Assembly: GCF_014837035.1 (NCBI RefSeq)
Contig: NZ_JACSPS010000001.1
Span: 118,374-182,373 of the forward strand
Direction: 5' to 3'
Source: Kaistella pullorum
GTDB taxonomy: Bacteria; Bacteroidota; Bacteroidia; Flavobacteriales; Weeksellaceae
DNA: 64,000 nucleotides
Position numbers and translations under genes: made by a program
In this document: positions 34,349 through 43,042 of the stretch, piece by piece
How positions within the stretch are numbered: the first letter of the stretch is position 1
How the letters are laid out: each line of letters opens with the position of its first letter
Notes under the pieces: model-generated
Told to the model about the DNA's origin: nothing
Databases searched by the model: none
What the model saw: only the letters and a program-made list of their open reading frames with translations

Positions 34349-35431
34349 TCACTTACTTACAAGGCTCCTAAAAAGCTCATCCCACTGTTTTACAATTTTT
34401 TCAGGCATATACTTTTTCGCGGTTTCCCTGCCGGCAGTGCCAAATTCCTGACGCAATTCTTCGCTGCTCATCAGTTCCTGCAGCCGCGCTGCAAACATTT
34501 CAATGTGTCCGTTTTCAACCAAAAAGCCATCATGTCCATCCGTAATGATGTCACCCGGGCCGTGAGGACAGTCGAAACTCACTACCGGCAAACCGCAGCT
34601 CATCGCCTCAATAATGACCATGCCAAAGCCTTCTGACCGCGAAGGTAAAACGAAGATGGAGGAGTCCACATATTTTTCCTGAATATCAGGTGCGGGTGCG
34701 AAGAAATGAACATTCTTCAGGTTAAGTTTTTCGGCCTTCGCAAATAAATTGTCGTGCGTTAACTTCCCGTAGATATTGAGTTCCCAATCCGGAAACTCCG
34801 GCTCAATCTTCGTCCATATTTGCAACAAAAGATCATAGCCTTTATTAAAACTGTAACTACCCACAGCGATTACGCGTTTATTTTGAAGCGTAGAAAGCTT
34901 ATCTGTTTGAAAGGGCAGCGGATTAGGAATGACTTCCAGTTGCGGCAATGTCCATTCATTTTTATTCCGTTCGCTCAGCAATACAACTCTCGCGAAACCT
35001 CTGCCGAGGTACTGTTTGAGTACATGCTGAAACTTCTTTTGAAATGGCACACCTTCGCCGCGGTCGCCGAGCTGCACCGATGCGTGGCTTTCATGGATCC
35101 ACTTTGCGCGAGTCCTAATCATCGCGGGCAGCAAAAAGCCTTTTAATGCGTCATCACATACGGAAATAATGTCGGGTTGTAACTCCAGGACTTTTTTTTG
35201 AATACCCTCTAAATAGCGGGACAGATAACGAACTGGATTACCTGAAACCTCAACGGAATGCAGGCGTACTTTTTCGGAAAAAGAAAAAAAGGAATTTTTC
35301 CCTTCTTCATTTAAACTGATTATATCTACCTCGTACCCAAGATGATCGGCAAGCCAAGAGGCTTTCACGGACAGCACCCTTTCGAGTCCGCCTGCGCCGG
35401 TGATACCGTTGGTGATGTAGAGAAGTTTCAT
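34349..35431 (-). CDS. Glycosyltransferase, GT4-type
   Basis: 360 residues. MKLLYITNGITGAGGLERVL, HESHASVQLGDRGEGVPFQK, RVIAVGSYSFNKGYDLLLQI and SEGFGMVIIEAMSCGLPVVS (E-x7-E). Conserved HGPGDIITDGHDGFLVENG as in EpsF/PglH-like enzymes. The first 24 nt of the coding region, read with its start codon, recur at 36579-36602 (23 of 24 identical), marking a partial duplication. A repeat-like stretch abuts the ATG at 35432-35460. Confidence 0.92.
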   Translation of the reverse strand: MKLLYITNGITGAGGLERVLSVKASWLADHLGYEVDIISLNEEGKNSFFSFSEKVRLHSVEVSGNPVRYLSRYLEGIQKKVLELQPDIISVCDDALKGFLLPAMIRTRAKWIHESHASVQLGDRGEGVPFQKKFQHVLKQYLGRGFARVVLLSERNKNEWTLPQLEVIPNPLPFQTDKLSTLQNKRVIAVGSYSFNKGYDLLLQIWTKIEPEFPDWELNIYGKLTHDNLFAKAEKLNLKNVHFFAPAPDIQEKYVDSSIFVLPSRSEGFGMVIIEAMSCGLPVVSFDCPHGPGDIITDGHDGFLVENGHIEMFAARLQELMSSEELRQEFGTAGRETAKKYMPEKIVKQWDELFRSLVSK

Positions 35432-35475
35432 GAGGATAAGGACGAGGTTAGGTTAAGGGTGACACTTCGGGCAGC

Positions 35476-36525
35476 TCAGTGCATTGCTTGAGATTTAGGG
35501 GTAAATAAAAGTTCGACAAGTGGTATTTCTATGAATTTTATAAGATAGGATGAGATCAGACTGCACAAAATCAGCAAACCAAAAATGGGCAGTACATACG
35601 TAGGACTGTAAATAAAAGCGGGGAAGTAGATCATATAAAAAAACATGTGTACCAACCATATATTGGTCGCGTGCGGGGTGAAAAAATCGATTATCTTACT
35701 TAGGGATTCGGACAAATGCAGCTGTAAAAATAAAAAGATAAATCCAAGCCCGGTAAAAGGGGCGATAATAAAATTAGGAACAGCCGCGTGGAACATGATC
35801 AAAATGGCAATCCCGGCAAGTGCTGCGATGTTTTTAAACTTAACCCGTTGAAATAAGCTCCTTATTTTTTGATGCCAGTTAAACTTCAGGGCAAATGCAC
35901 CCAGCATAAACTGAAAAAGCGTACAGAAATACAGGGCAGATTGCCGGTGAACCCACTTTGCAATACCGTTTTCAAAAATATCATTTCGGTAAACCCTCAG
36001 ATAGAAAGCGGCTGCATATACTAGCAACAGAGCAAGCAGGAACACATACGGGTTCATGCGCTCCAACAGATTAAACCAAAAGCTGGAAGTAAACGCAAAT
36101 AGAATATAGACCGTCAGAAACCACCAGGCACCATTATAGGAGGGATCTAATGCTGTAAGATTAAGCAACAGCTTTAGCAGTGAGCCCGGATATCCTTCTT
36201 TACCTATAAAGATACCGAGACCTACCGCAAACAGAATGACGATGATCCAGAGATTTAAATACAGTTTTTTGAGCCTTGTCTGATGATTCTTTTTATACCT
36301 ATTTCTATTCTGGAGGAATTTGAAATACAGGCCATAACCACTTACAAACGCAAAAATCGGGACGCAGGCGTCACAAAAAAGGGAGATGTAATAGCTAAGG
36401 GGAATGTTTCCTATAAAAATCCAAGGTTCAAAGAGGCCAGTATAGTCGCGGTTAAAAAGATGCAGAAAAAGCATCATCAGGATCGCTATGCTTTTAAGCT
36501 GATTGGATTTTTGGAGAGTGATCAT
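35476..36525 (-). CDS. Acyltransferase family 3 (OafA-like) membrane protein
   Basis: 349 residues, about ten membrane helices. The start QLKSIAILMMLFLHLFNRDY carries the acyl-transfer His region (a variant of the R-G-I-A-x-x-x-V-x-x-x-H motif). PIFAFVSGYGLYFKFLQNRN, RLKKLYLNLWIIVILF and YNGAWWFLTVYILF follow the acyltransferase-3 fold. It probably O-acetylates the polysaccharide. Flanked by a 24-bp direct duplication of a glycosyltransferase start region. Confidence 0.85.
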   Translation of the reverse strand: MITLQKSNQLKSIAILMMLFLHLFNRDYTGLFEPWIFIGNIPLSYYISLFCDACVPIFAFVSGYGLYFKFLQNRNRYKKNHQTRLKKLYLNLWIIVILFAVGLGIFIGKEGYPGSLLKLLLNLTALDPSYNGAWWFLTVYILFAFTSSFWFNLLERMNPYVFLLALLLVYAAAFYLRVYRNDIFENGIAKWVHRQSALYFCTLFQFMLGAFALKFNWHQKIRSLFQRVKFKNIAALAGIAILIMFHAAVPNFIIAPFTGLGFIFLFLQLHLSESLSKIIDFFTPHATNIWLVHMFFYMIYFPAFIYSPTYVLPIFGLLILCSLISSYLIKFIEIPLVELLFTPKSQAMH

Positions 36526-36536
36526 CAGATAGCCCG

Positions 36537-36602
36537 CTAAATGTTTATTGAACTTAACGTTCTTAATACCAAAAGTTTGTTGGTGATGTAGAGGAGTTTC
36601 AT
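36537..36602 (-). pseudogene. 5' fragment of a GT4-type glycosyltransferase gene
   Basis: ATG at 36602 gives MKLLYITNKLLV then diverges and stops at a TAG (36537-36539). MKLLYITN is identical to the start of the intact gene at 34349-35431, and 36579-36602 differs from 35408-35431 by one base. It lies 1 nt beyond the stop codon of the gene at 36604. This is the scar left where the acyltransferase gene was inserted or the region recombined. Confidence 0.75.
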
Positions 36603-36603
36603 T

Positions 36604-37737
36604 TTAACGCAAGAGTTGTTCTATTTGCTGAATCGAAACCTCATGATCTCTATTTTCTTTTTTCCGAAGATTATTCGAAAGCGATAGTCGAAAGCTTTTA
36701 TCCAAAATCAATCTTTCTACTTTCGAGGCAATATCTGCAGCATTCATTTTCGCAATAAGTCCTGTCTTTTCATCTTCCAAAATGTCAAAAGCGGTGGGAA
36801 AATTAGTGCACACAATAGGTTTGTTCAAGTATGATGCTTCTACAACCGTTAATCCTAAGCCTTCAAACAAAGAAGTCTGCACGTAAATATTACAACCTTC
36901 CATATAGGGGTAAGGGTTTGAATCCGCTCCTAAAAGAAAAAAAGAATCGTGCAGTTTATTCTTCATTATTAGCTGTTGTAAATTTTTACGCTCCGAACCC
37001 TCCCCGATGACATACCATTTTATTGGATATTTTTTTTCCTTTAGCCAGGCACACGACTCCACTGCTAAAAACAACCCTTTTTGTTTCTCTAATCTGCATA
37101 CTGTCACGATATTGATGGCTTTATGATCAAAGTTTACTTTTAACTGACTTAACGCCTTTTTCCTAACCACATTGATATCGGTAATATCCTTTATAACCTC
37201 TACAGGAAAACTTTCTCCTATATTACTTAATTCTTGAGTAATGCCTTTCTTAACATCCTCTGAAACAGCGATGACTTTGTTATACCTATTATAAAATGAA
37301 AAATCAAATTTCATATTGTACCCCGCCTTTTTATAATCAATATTAACCCAGGAATATTTGCTTTGAGCTTTTACTTTGTCAGCGATAAAATAAGTAGAAA
37401 ACCCTTGGCTGTAAGCAATTGCAATATCATACTGCTTATCTATCATCGTAAAATCATTCTTAAAAACTTTCCAGAAGAATTGGGAAGAATGAAGTTCCCC
37501 GATATTTATTTTTTTCAAAATATAAAATTTTAATCTTTTTAAGAAGGAAGCTTTCAACCTTTTTAATACGATGACATTGATGTGAGATGGAATTTCATTC
37601 AAGAATGCACCGGGTGTAAGCAGCATCAAGTCAACAGAAAAGTCCTGAAACTTACAAGTATTTAGAAGAGTAGCAAGACTTTTTTCGGCACCACCAACTT
37701 CAAGGGATTCTATGAAAAACAGTATCTTCTTCGGCAT
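36604..37737 (-). CDS. Glycosyltransferase, GT4-type
   Basis: 377 residues. KKILFFIESLEVGGAEKSLA, INIVTVCRLEKQKGLFLAVE and CNIYVQTSLFEGLGLTVVEA (E-x7-E). TAATG overlap couples it to the gene at 37737-38882. Together the two share FFLG(A/E)xxNPYxYMxxCNIYVQTSL and look like a tandem duplication. Strongly AT-rich compared with the flanks, suggesting later acquisition. Confidence 0.9.
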   Translation of the reverse strand: MPKKILFFIESLEVGGAEKSLATLLNTCKFQDFSVDLMLLTPGAFLNEIPSHINVIVLKRLKASFLKRLKFYILKKINIGELHSSQFFWKVFKNDFTMIDKQYDIAIAYSQGFSTYFIADKVKAQSKYSWVNIDYKKAGYNMKFDFSFYNRYNKVIAVSEDVKKGITQELSNIGESFPVEVIKDITDINVVRKKALSQLKVNFDHKAINIVTVCRLEKQKGLFLAVESCAWLKEKKYPIKWYVIGEGSERKNLQQLIMKNKLHDSFFLLGADSNPYPYMEGCNIYVQTSLFEGLGLTVVEASYLNKPIVCTNFPTAFDILEDEKTGLIAKMNAADIASKVERLILDKSFRLSLSNNLRKKENRDHEVSIQQIEQLLR

Positions 37738-38882
37738 TAGCTCAATAATTTGACGAGATCCTGATGCAAATTGTAAGAACGATGTAACGTGCTTTCTGCA
37801 AATTTTTTCTGTAAGGAAAGGTTCAGTAGTAGTTTTTTGACAGCTTGATACAATCCATCACTTGAAATCTCCGTAATAATACCGGTTTCATTTTGATTGA
37901 CTAAATCTTTTGCACTCGCAAAATCAGTAACCACAATGGGTTTGTTAAAAACCTGTGCTTCTGCTACCGTAAGACCAAACCCCTCATGCAAAGAAGTTTG
38001 AACATAGATGTTACAATCCTGCATATATCGGTACGGATTTTCGTTTTCACCTAAAAAGAATAGGTGATCACTTACTCCCAACACATCTGCTTCTTTCTGC
38101 ACTATGTTCCTTTGCAAACCGTCCCCAATAAGATACCACCGAAAATGAAGATTATCAGCTTTTAGTTTTGACACGGCTTCAGGAATTAAATGTTGTCCTT
38201 TTTCTTTTGTGAATCTAGCCACTGTCAGGATACGGACTCCATCAAACCAGTCATCAAAAGTTTCTCCCGCAGCCGCTTGCTGTTTCAATTCTTTTACAGG
38301 GATAATGTTATGAAAGACAATGGTTTTGTTCTTTAGTTCGGGAAAATGCTTAAGAAATATATCTTTGGCACTTTGTGATACGCAGCAAATTTGGTTGAAA
38401 GCGGGATAATATTTTTTGCCGAAATTAAAATTGGTAACTACTTTTTCAATATCAAAGTGTATCCATTGTATTTTTTTTATCGCATTTACCTTTTCATGAA
38501 TAAAATAGGTGATAAAGTCTGAAGGACCAGCAAATGCGACTGCGATATCATACGAACCATAATGAGGATCGTTTTTCAAAACTGCGTCGTAATTGTGATG
38601 CCAGTCACCGGTAACTTTGATCTTCAGGTAAAGCAGCACAAAGCGTATTGCGTTGCCAATTTGAAAGTTTTTCAGGAAAGCGCCAATAGTATATAGAGGT
38701 GGATTTTCAATTATAGGTTTAATGTCCGAAAAATTATGCAGATACTGCACGTCTACGAAAGAAGGAATCTTGTTTTCAAGTACACCTCCTTTTTCGAGCA
38801 ACAGCAAGGTGACGCTTACTTGGTAATGCCTCAAAGCTTCAAGCAGTGAAAGCAGTGCCTTTTCGGTACCACCGAGGTTCAT
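37737..38882 (-). CDS. Glycosyltransferase, GT4-type, unclear start codon
   Basis: 381 residues from the first ATG, at 38882 (MNLGGTEKALLSLLEALRHY). Homologues, including the next gene, have about nine residues before GG(T/A)EK forming the first beta strand. That strand (KSLLLISHK) is encoded just upstream in frame, but no ATG, GTG or TTG precedes it; only ATT codons (38910-38912, 38919-38921) before an in-frame TAA. Donor site: LTVARFTKEKGQHLIPEAVS and HEGFGLTVAEAQVFNKPIVV. Confidence 0.85.
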   Translation of the reverse strand: MNLGGTEKALLSLLEALRHYQVSVTLLLLEKGGVLENKIPSFVDVQYLHNFSDIKPIIENPPLYTIGAFLKNFQIGNAIRFVLLYLKIKVTGDWHHNYDAVLKNDPHYGSYDIAVAFAGPSDFITYFIHEKVNAIKKIQWIHFDIEKVVTNFNFGKKYYPAFNQICCVSQSAKDIFLKHFPELKNKTIVFHNIIPVKELKQQAAAGETFDDWFDGVRILTVARFTKEKGQHLIPEAVSKLKADNLHFRWYLIGDGLQRNIVQKEADVLGVSDHLFFLGENENPYRYMQDCNIYVQTSLHEGFGLTVAEAQVFNKPIVVTDFASAKDLVNQNETGIITEISSDGLYQAVKKLLLNLSLQKKFAESTLHRSYNLHQDLVKLLS

Positions 38883-38980
38883 TTTGTGGGAAATTAAAAG
38901 GAGTGATTTAATGTCTAAAATGGTTTTTTATTTATGATATATTATTTAATTATATATATAATTCCTCAATACATATTTAA

Positions 38981-39946
38981 TTAAAAAGAAAGTTTAAATT
39001 TTGAATGTCTAAAACGTTTTCTGATATTTATAAAATAAGAAGATAAACGCACTGGTAATTTTCTTATTAAAAAGGTCAAGATACCACTGTATGGCAGCGT
39101 GTTAAGTTCCTTCCGAATTATTTTACGAACCTTCTTATTCCTGTCATAATTTGGATAATAACTCAGGTTACAGAAAGTATTAGCTAAATCTGATTTGTAA
39201 ATACCGCCAACCATTACCTTAATGTTGTTTTTAAATCTTGAAGTGGTCACAAAATCATATTGGTATTTTGAGGCCACAATTACATTAATGTTTTTTTCTG
39301 AAAAATCAGAACGCATTATACTACTATTTTCATCACAATAAAAATATAGTTTCTCGCTCGTCTTTACAATTTTATTTATCCGGTCTAAAATATCATAAAG
39401 AAAGAAAACATCTTCATAAATAAATCCTACTTTAAATTTTTTGTTTTCCAAGATTTCCTTTTTATATAATCTTCGCCAAACAGCGTATTCACTTTTTTCT
39501 ATGACATTTAACAACCAAGATTCCTTATCAACAGTGTATATCTTATTTGAAGTCATCTTTGCGATTTTGGTTGACGTGTGATAAACACCACACTCCGAAA
39601 TATCCGCATTTTCAAATCTGAGATTATTCAAGAGGATCTCCAACATTTGTGGAGAAATGTAATCATCACTGTCGACAAAACTTATATAATCTCCGGTCGC
39701 TAAAGCTAGTCCAGCATTTCTTGCAGAACTTGAACCTCCATTGCTTTTATTAATTACTACAATCCTTTCATCTACTATAGCAAACTCTTGACAGATTATA
39801 AGACTGCCGTCTGTTGAGCCGTCATTAATAAGGATTACTTCAATATTTGAGTATGTTTGATTAAGAATAGACTGTAAACATCTCACAAGATATTTTTCTA
39901 CGTTATAAACCGGGACAATTACTGAGATTGTTTCTTGATACGCCAC
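38981..39946 (-). CDS. Glycosyltransferase family 2
   Basis: 321 residues from a GTG at 39944-39946. TISVIVPVYNVEKYLVRCLQ, VILINDGSTDGSLIICQEF, ISFVDSDDYISPQMLEILLN (DxD) and IYEDVFFLYDILDRINKIVK. The gene and its flanks are very AT-rich. No ATG is available at the N-terminus. Probably adds one sugar in the same repeat unit as the adjoining genes. Confidence 0.9.
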   Translation of the reverse strand: MAYQETISVIVPVYNVEKYLVRCLQSILNQTYSNIEVILINDGSTDGSLIICQEFAIVDERIVVINKSNGGSSSARNAGLALATGDYISFVDSDDYISPQMLEILLNNLRFENADISECGVYHTSTKIAKMTSNKIYTVDKESWLLNVIEKSEYAVWRRLYKKEILENKKFKVGFIYEDVFFLYDILDRINKIVKTSEKLYFYCDENSSIMRSDFSEKNINVIVASKYQYDFVTTSRFKNNIKVMVGGIYKSDLANTFCNLSYYPNYDRNKKVRKIIRKELNTLPYSGILTFLIRKLPVRLSSYFINIRKRFRHSKFKLSF

Positions 39947-39957
39947 TACAGAAAATT

Positions 39958-41058
39958 TTACAAAATTCGAACAAACATCTTCTGTAAGTCCTGTACCCTT
40001 TTTTTCGTTACGGTAACATACACGTCTCCTTCGCCAGCAAAGAATAATATATCGTCTCCGTTCTTGACTACCGACGAAATATATCTGATTCCGGGGCGTC
40101 TACCTCTTGCTCCCATTCCATTGAATATAGGCTCCTTGGTCATCAATACCGGTAATAAAGATTTTTTATCAATTAGTATTGCCCAATGATAATAGCAACG
40201 GCCAGTGAGCTTATTGTTTATTTGGTGTATAATTACCAACCAGAATTTATCATCGAAATTAATCGGATTTGTACTAAATGATACTAGGGTGCCGAAGCCA
40301 CCAGGATCGGTTAACTGCTTAGATAATGTTTTATTAATAACCGTTTCGAAACTAAAAGTATCTCTGTCTTTTAAAATTAAAACTTTAAAAGGATTTATTG
40401 AATAGAATAGCAGAAGATTTGATTGATGTTCGGCGTAAATCCAATTCTTTTCAACAGCGCGGCGAGGAAAATCAACTTGTGGCACCGCAAGTATCGTGAC
40501 AGAATTTTCCGACAAACTAAGTACCGATATTGCGGAGGACACCGATTTTAAATGAACGGTTTGTCCTTCGTGCAATTTACTAATTAAAGTATGGTTTATC
40601 ATTATTTTATCACCCCAGCGGAACAACCTAAGATCTTCTATTGCAAAATCATCAGCATCAATATGTGTGATTACGTTCTTAATTACAACAGATTGTGCCG
40701 ATTCAAGTGAGTTTGTGTTTAATATAAATACAACAGGACTTCCTTGTAAATAATATTTACTATTGGCTCTTACCGCATTAAACCAAGGTATTTTTTGAGA
40801 TTTGGCAAGAAGGATAATATTCTGCTGATCTAATTTTAGAGCTCCAGGGTTATAAAGTCCTCCTGCAAACGATAATGTCCCTGGCTTCGCAATAACATTC
40901 GATTTTCTTCTGTGCCTTATGTACGGAATAAATCTGGTTACAAGGGCTATTACAGGTATGTATAGATCATAGAACAGGTTCAACAGTAGTAAGCCTACTT
41001 TCTTTACCGTAGGCCATTTATTTATTTGCAACCTAATTTGATATATTATAAAACTCAC
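39958..41058 (-). CDS. Five-bladed beta-propeller protein, GH130/GH43-like
   Basis: 366 residues from a GTG at 41056-41058. A short hydrophobic segment near residues 24-45 (LLLLNLFYDLYIPVIALVTR) may anchor it. Then GLYNPGALKLDQQNIILLAK, EDLRLFRWGDKIMINH (compare EDPR in GH130), EKNWIYAEHQSNLLLFYSIN and GIRYISSVVKNGDDILFFAG follow the order of beta-propeller GH130/GH43-type folds. These motifs are shared with phosphorylases and with related domains in lipid glycosyltransferases. Whether it is a glycosidase, a phosphorylase or a non-catalytic binder cannot be decided here. Confidence 0.65.
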   Translation of the reverse strand: MSFIIYQIRLQINKWPTVKKVGLLLLNLFYDLYIPVIALVTRFIPYIRHRRKSNVIAKPGTLSFAGGLYNPGALKLDQQNIILLAKSQKIPWFNAVRANSKYYLQGSPVVFILNTNSLESAQSVVIKNVITHIDADDFAIEDLRLFRWGDKIMINHTLISKLHEGQTVHLKSVSSAISVLSLSENSVTILAVPQVDFPRRAVEKNWIYAEHQSNLLLFYSINPFKVLILKDRDTFSFETVINKTLSKQLTDPGGFGTLVSFSTNPINFDDKFWLVIIHQINNKLTGRCYYHWAILIDKKSLLPVLMTKEPIFNGMGARGRRPGIRYISSVVKNGDDILFFAGEGDVYVTVTKKRVQDLQKMFVRIL

Positions 41059-41094
41059 CCTTTTACCACACTATTATTTCGTTACAATATATCT

Positions 41095-41937
41095 TTAAAT
41101 TTTAAATAAACCTAGCTTTCTAAATACTTTAAACACAATAGATTTATTATAGCCATTAAGTTCTATCTGCAAAGCCTTTTGCTTTTGACTTGATAGAGAA
41201 AAGTGCAAATAGAGATCCTCAATATTTACATTTCTTCTTCTTGCAGCATCTATGATAACAACCCAATACCAGAAATAGGCTTTGTCCGCGTTTAAATTCA
41301 ATGATATACTATTTGAGTGCGCCCTATAGTAATACAAAGGTTGGTTCAATAGCATTGCTGGACCTGCTTCATAAAGTTTCAAAACTAAATCACGGTCTAC
41401 CGCGCGTAGAAGATAGGAACTAATGCCTTCTGTCCTACAATAAAAGTGAGATTTGTAAGAAAGAAATGCAAAGAGATAACCGTCAAAATCAAAAAAATCA
41501 GATACATAATTTTCAACTTGTATTGTATCTCGTTCGAACTGAATCCGCAGATTTTCATCACACCAAAAAGGTTTGGAATAAATCATCGAAGCTTCGGGAT
41601 ATTTTTGATGTTCGGTCACCATCAGCTTGAGTGCATCTACGGTAATCGCATCATCCGGATCCAGAAAGCCGCATATTTCTCCTGCCGCAAGTTCGGCAAG
41701 TCGTCGTTTGGTGAACCCGCAACCTTTGTTCTTATCATTAACCTCCAACTTAAAACGCGGGTCAGCAGCAATCATGTTTTTCATTACCGCGACAGAGTCG
41801 TCAGTAGAGCCATCATCCACAATGACCACCTCCCAGTTATCGTAGGTTTGCGCGATAATGCTGTCATAGCAATCCCTAAAGTATTTGCCGTTGTTGTACT
41901 GTGCGATTAAAATGGAGAAAAGAGGGGACTGCTGCAT
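41095..41937 (-). CDS. Glycosyltransferase family 2
   Basis: 280 residues from the ATG at 41937; an upstream TTG at 41949 would add four residues. PLFSILIAQYNNGKYFRDCY, VVIVDDGSTDDSVAVMKNMI, GEICGFLDPDDAITVDALKL (DxD) and the acceptor region SYLLRAVDRDLVLKLYEAGP. C-terminal hairpin of charged residues. In the AT-rich half of the locus. Confidence 0.9.
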   Translation of the reverse strand: MQQSPLFSILIAQYNNGKYFRDCYDSIIAQTYDNWEVVIVDDGSTDDSVAVMKNMIAADPRFKLEVNDKNKGCGFTKRRLAELAAGEICGFLDPDDAITVDALKLMVTEHQKYPEASMIYSKPFWCDENLRIQFERDTIQVENYVSDFFDFDGYLFAFLSYKSHFYCRTEGISSYLLRAVDRDLVLKLYEAGPAMLLNQPLYYYRAHSNSISLNLNADKAYFWYWVVIIDAARRRNVNIEDLYLHFSLSSQKQKALQIELNGYNKSIVFKVFRKLGLFKI

Positions 41938-41961
41938 TATTCTTAACAATTAAGCTTTTAA

Positions 41962-43042
41962 TTACGCAAATTTAGCCTTTAATTTTAAAAAATATTTTTC
42001 GAAATATTCGTAAGATAAGGCAGAAATAATGAATGTGCCACCAAGCGTAATGGTATAAATCACCAGATTGCTGTCAAAATATTTTCCTGCCAGAATGGCT
42101 AAGGGAACTATTGCCGGATGATACATGTAAATCCCATAAGAAATAGATCCTAAATAATTGAGCGGTCGACATTCAAGGATTTTTTCGTAGCTGGGATTAC
42201 AGGCTAAATTAAGTATAATGATTCCAAATAAAACAGAATAAACTTCGAGATGAAAGAAACCGTACTTAATTCCGCAAGACAAACTGAGCAATAAAAAGCC
42301 GACGATGAATAATAAGAGTATCTTATTATATAGAATTTGTAATATTCTTTTGTATCTGTGAAAATGTATGGCTGCGAAAATACCGCCAATAGCCATACAG
42401 TTGATATTGAAAAGTGACCAGAAATTACTTATCCGCCAATCAACACCTGCAATATTACCTAATCCTAATTTGATCATCCAATACAGTATGAGGAGTAGTA
42501 TCATTCCTTGAATTAATCTCCTTCTGAAAATGACAATAAACAGTGGCCAAAAAATATAAAATTGCTCTTCTGTCCCCAGTGACCAACTTTGCGACGCACC
42601 CGTAACTTCACCGTAATAAGCGACGGCCAAGTTCGGCAGGATAAAGATATACATCAGCAGCTTTTCCCAGAAATTTTATCCAATTGGCCTGAATGCAGGG
42701 CTGGGCACATTAGACCACATGGAAAAATACGGAATTATAAAAAATCCTAATACTAAAATAAGAAAGTACAGCGGCCATATCCTGAAGATCCTTCGGAGGT
42801 AAAAATTTCTGAAATTTATCTTCTGATGAATTTGCTGCTCTCTTAACAATAGTGTTGTAATTAAAAATCCACTTAAAACAAAAAAAAGCACAACCGCCAG
42901 TTTACCAATAATTTGAAAAAAAGCAAGTTGGTATAGATTCGGTAATCCATAAAATTTTTTTATATAACTCAACGTGAAAAATTACGACTGTCGTGGCAGC
43001 GATAAACCGTAGGGTATTTAGGTTCGGAAAATAGGTTTTCAT
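41962..43042 (-). pseudogene. Acyltransferase family 3 gene broken by a frameshift and a stop
   Basis: Starts with an ATG at 43042 (sharing its A with the preceding TAA stop): MKTYFPNLNTLRFIAATTVV, the normal start of an OafA-type acyltransferase. A run of seven A (42955-42961) instead of six shifts the frame; the next frame carries KFYGLPNLYQLAFFQIIGKL and VVLFFVLSGFLITTLLLREQ. Then an in-frame TAA at 42676-42678 interrupts the third part, which continues NLAVAYYGEVTGASQSWSLG and GTEEQFYIFWPLFIVIFRRR to 41962. The rest is intact, so the damage is recent, or these are sequencing errors. Confidence 0.85.
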
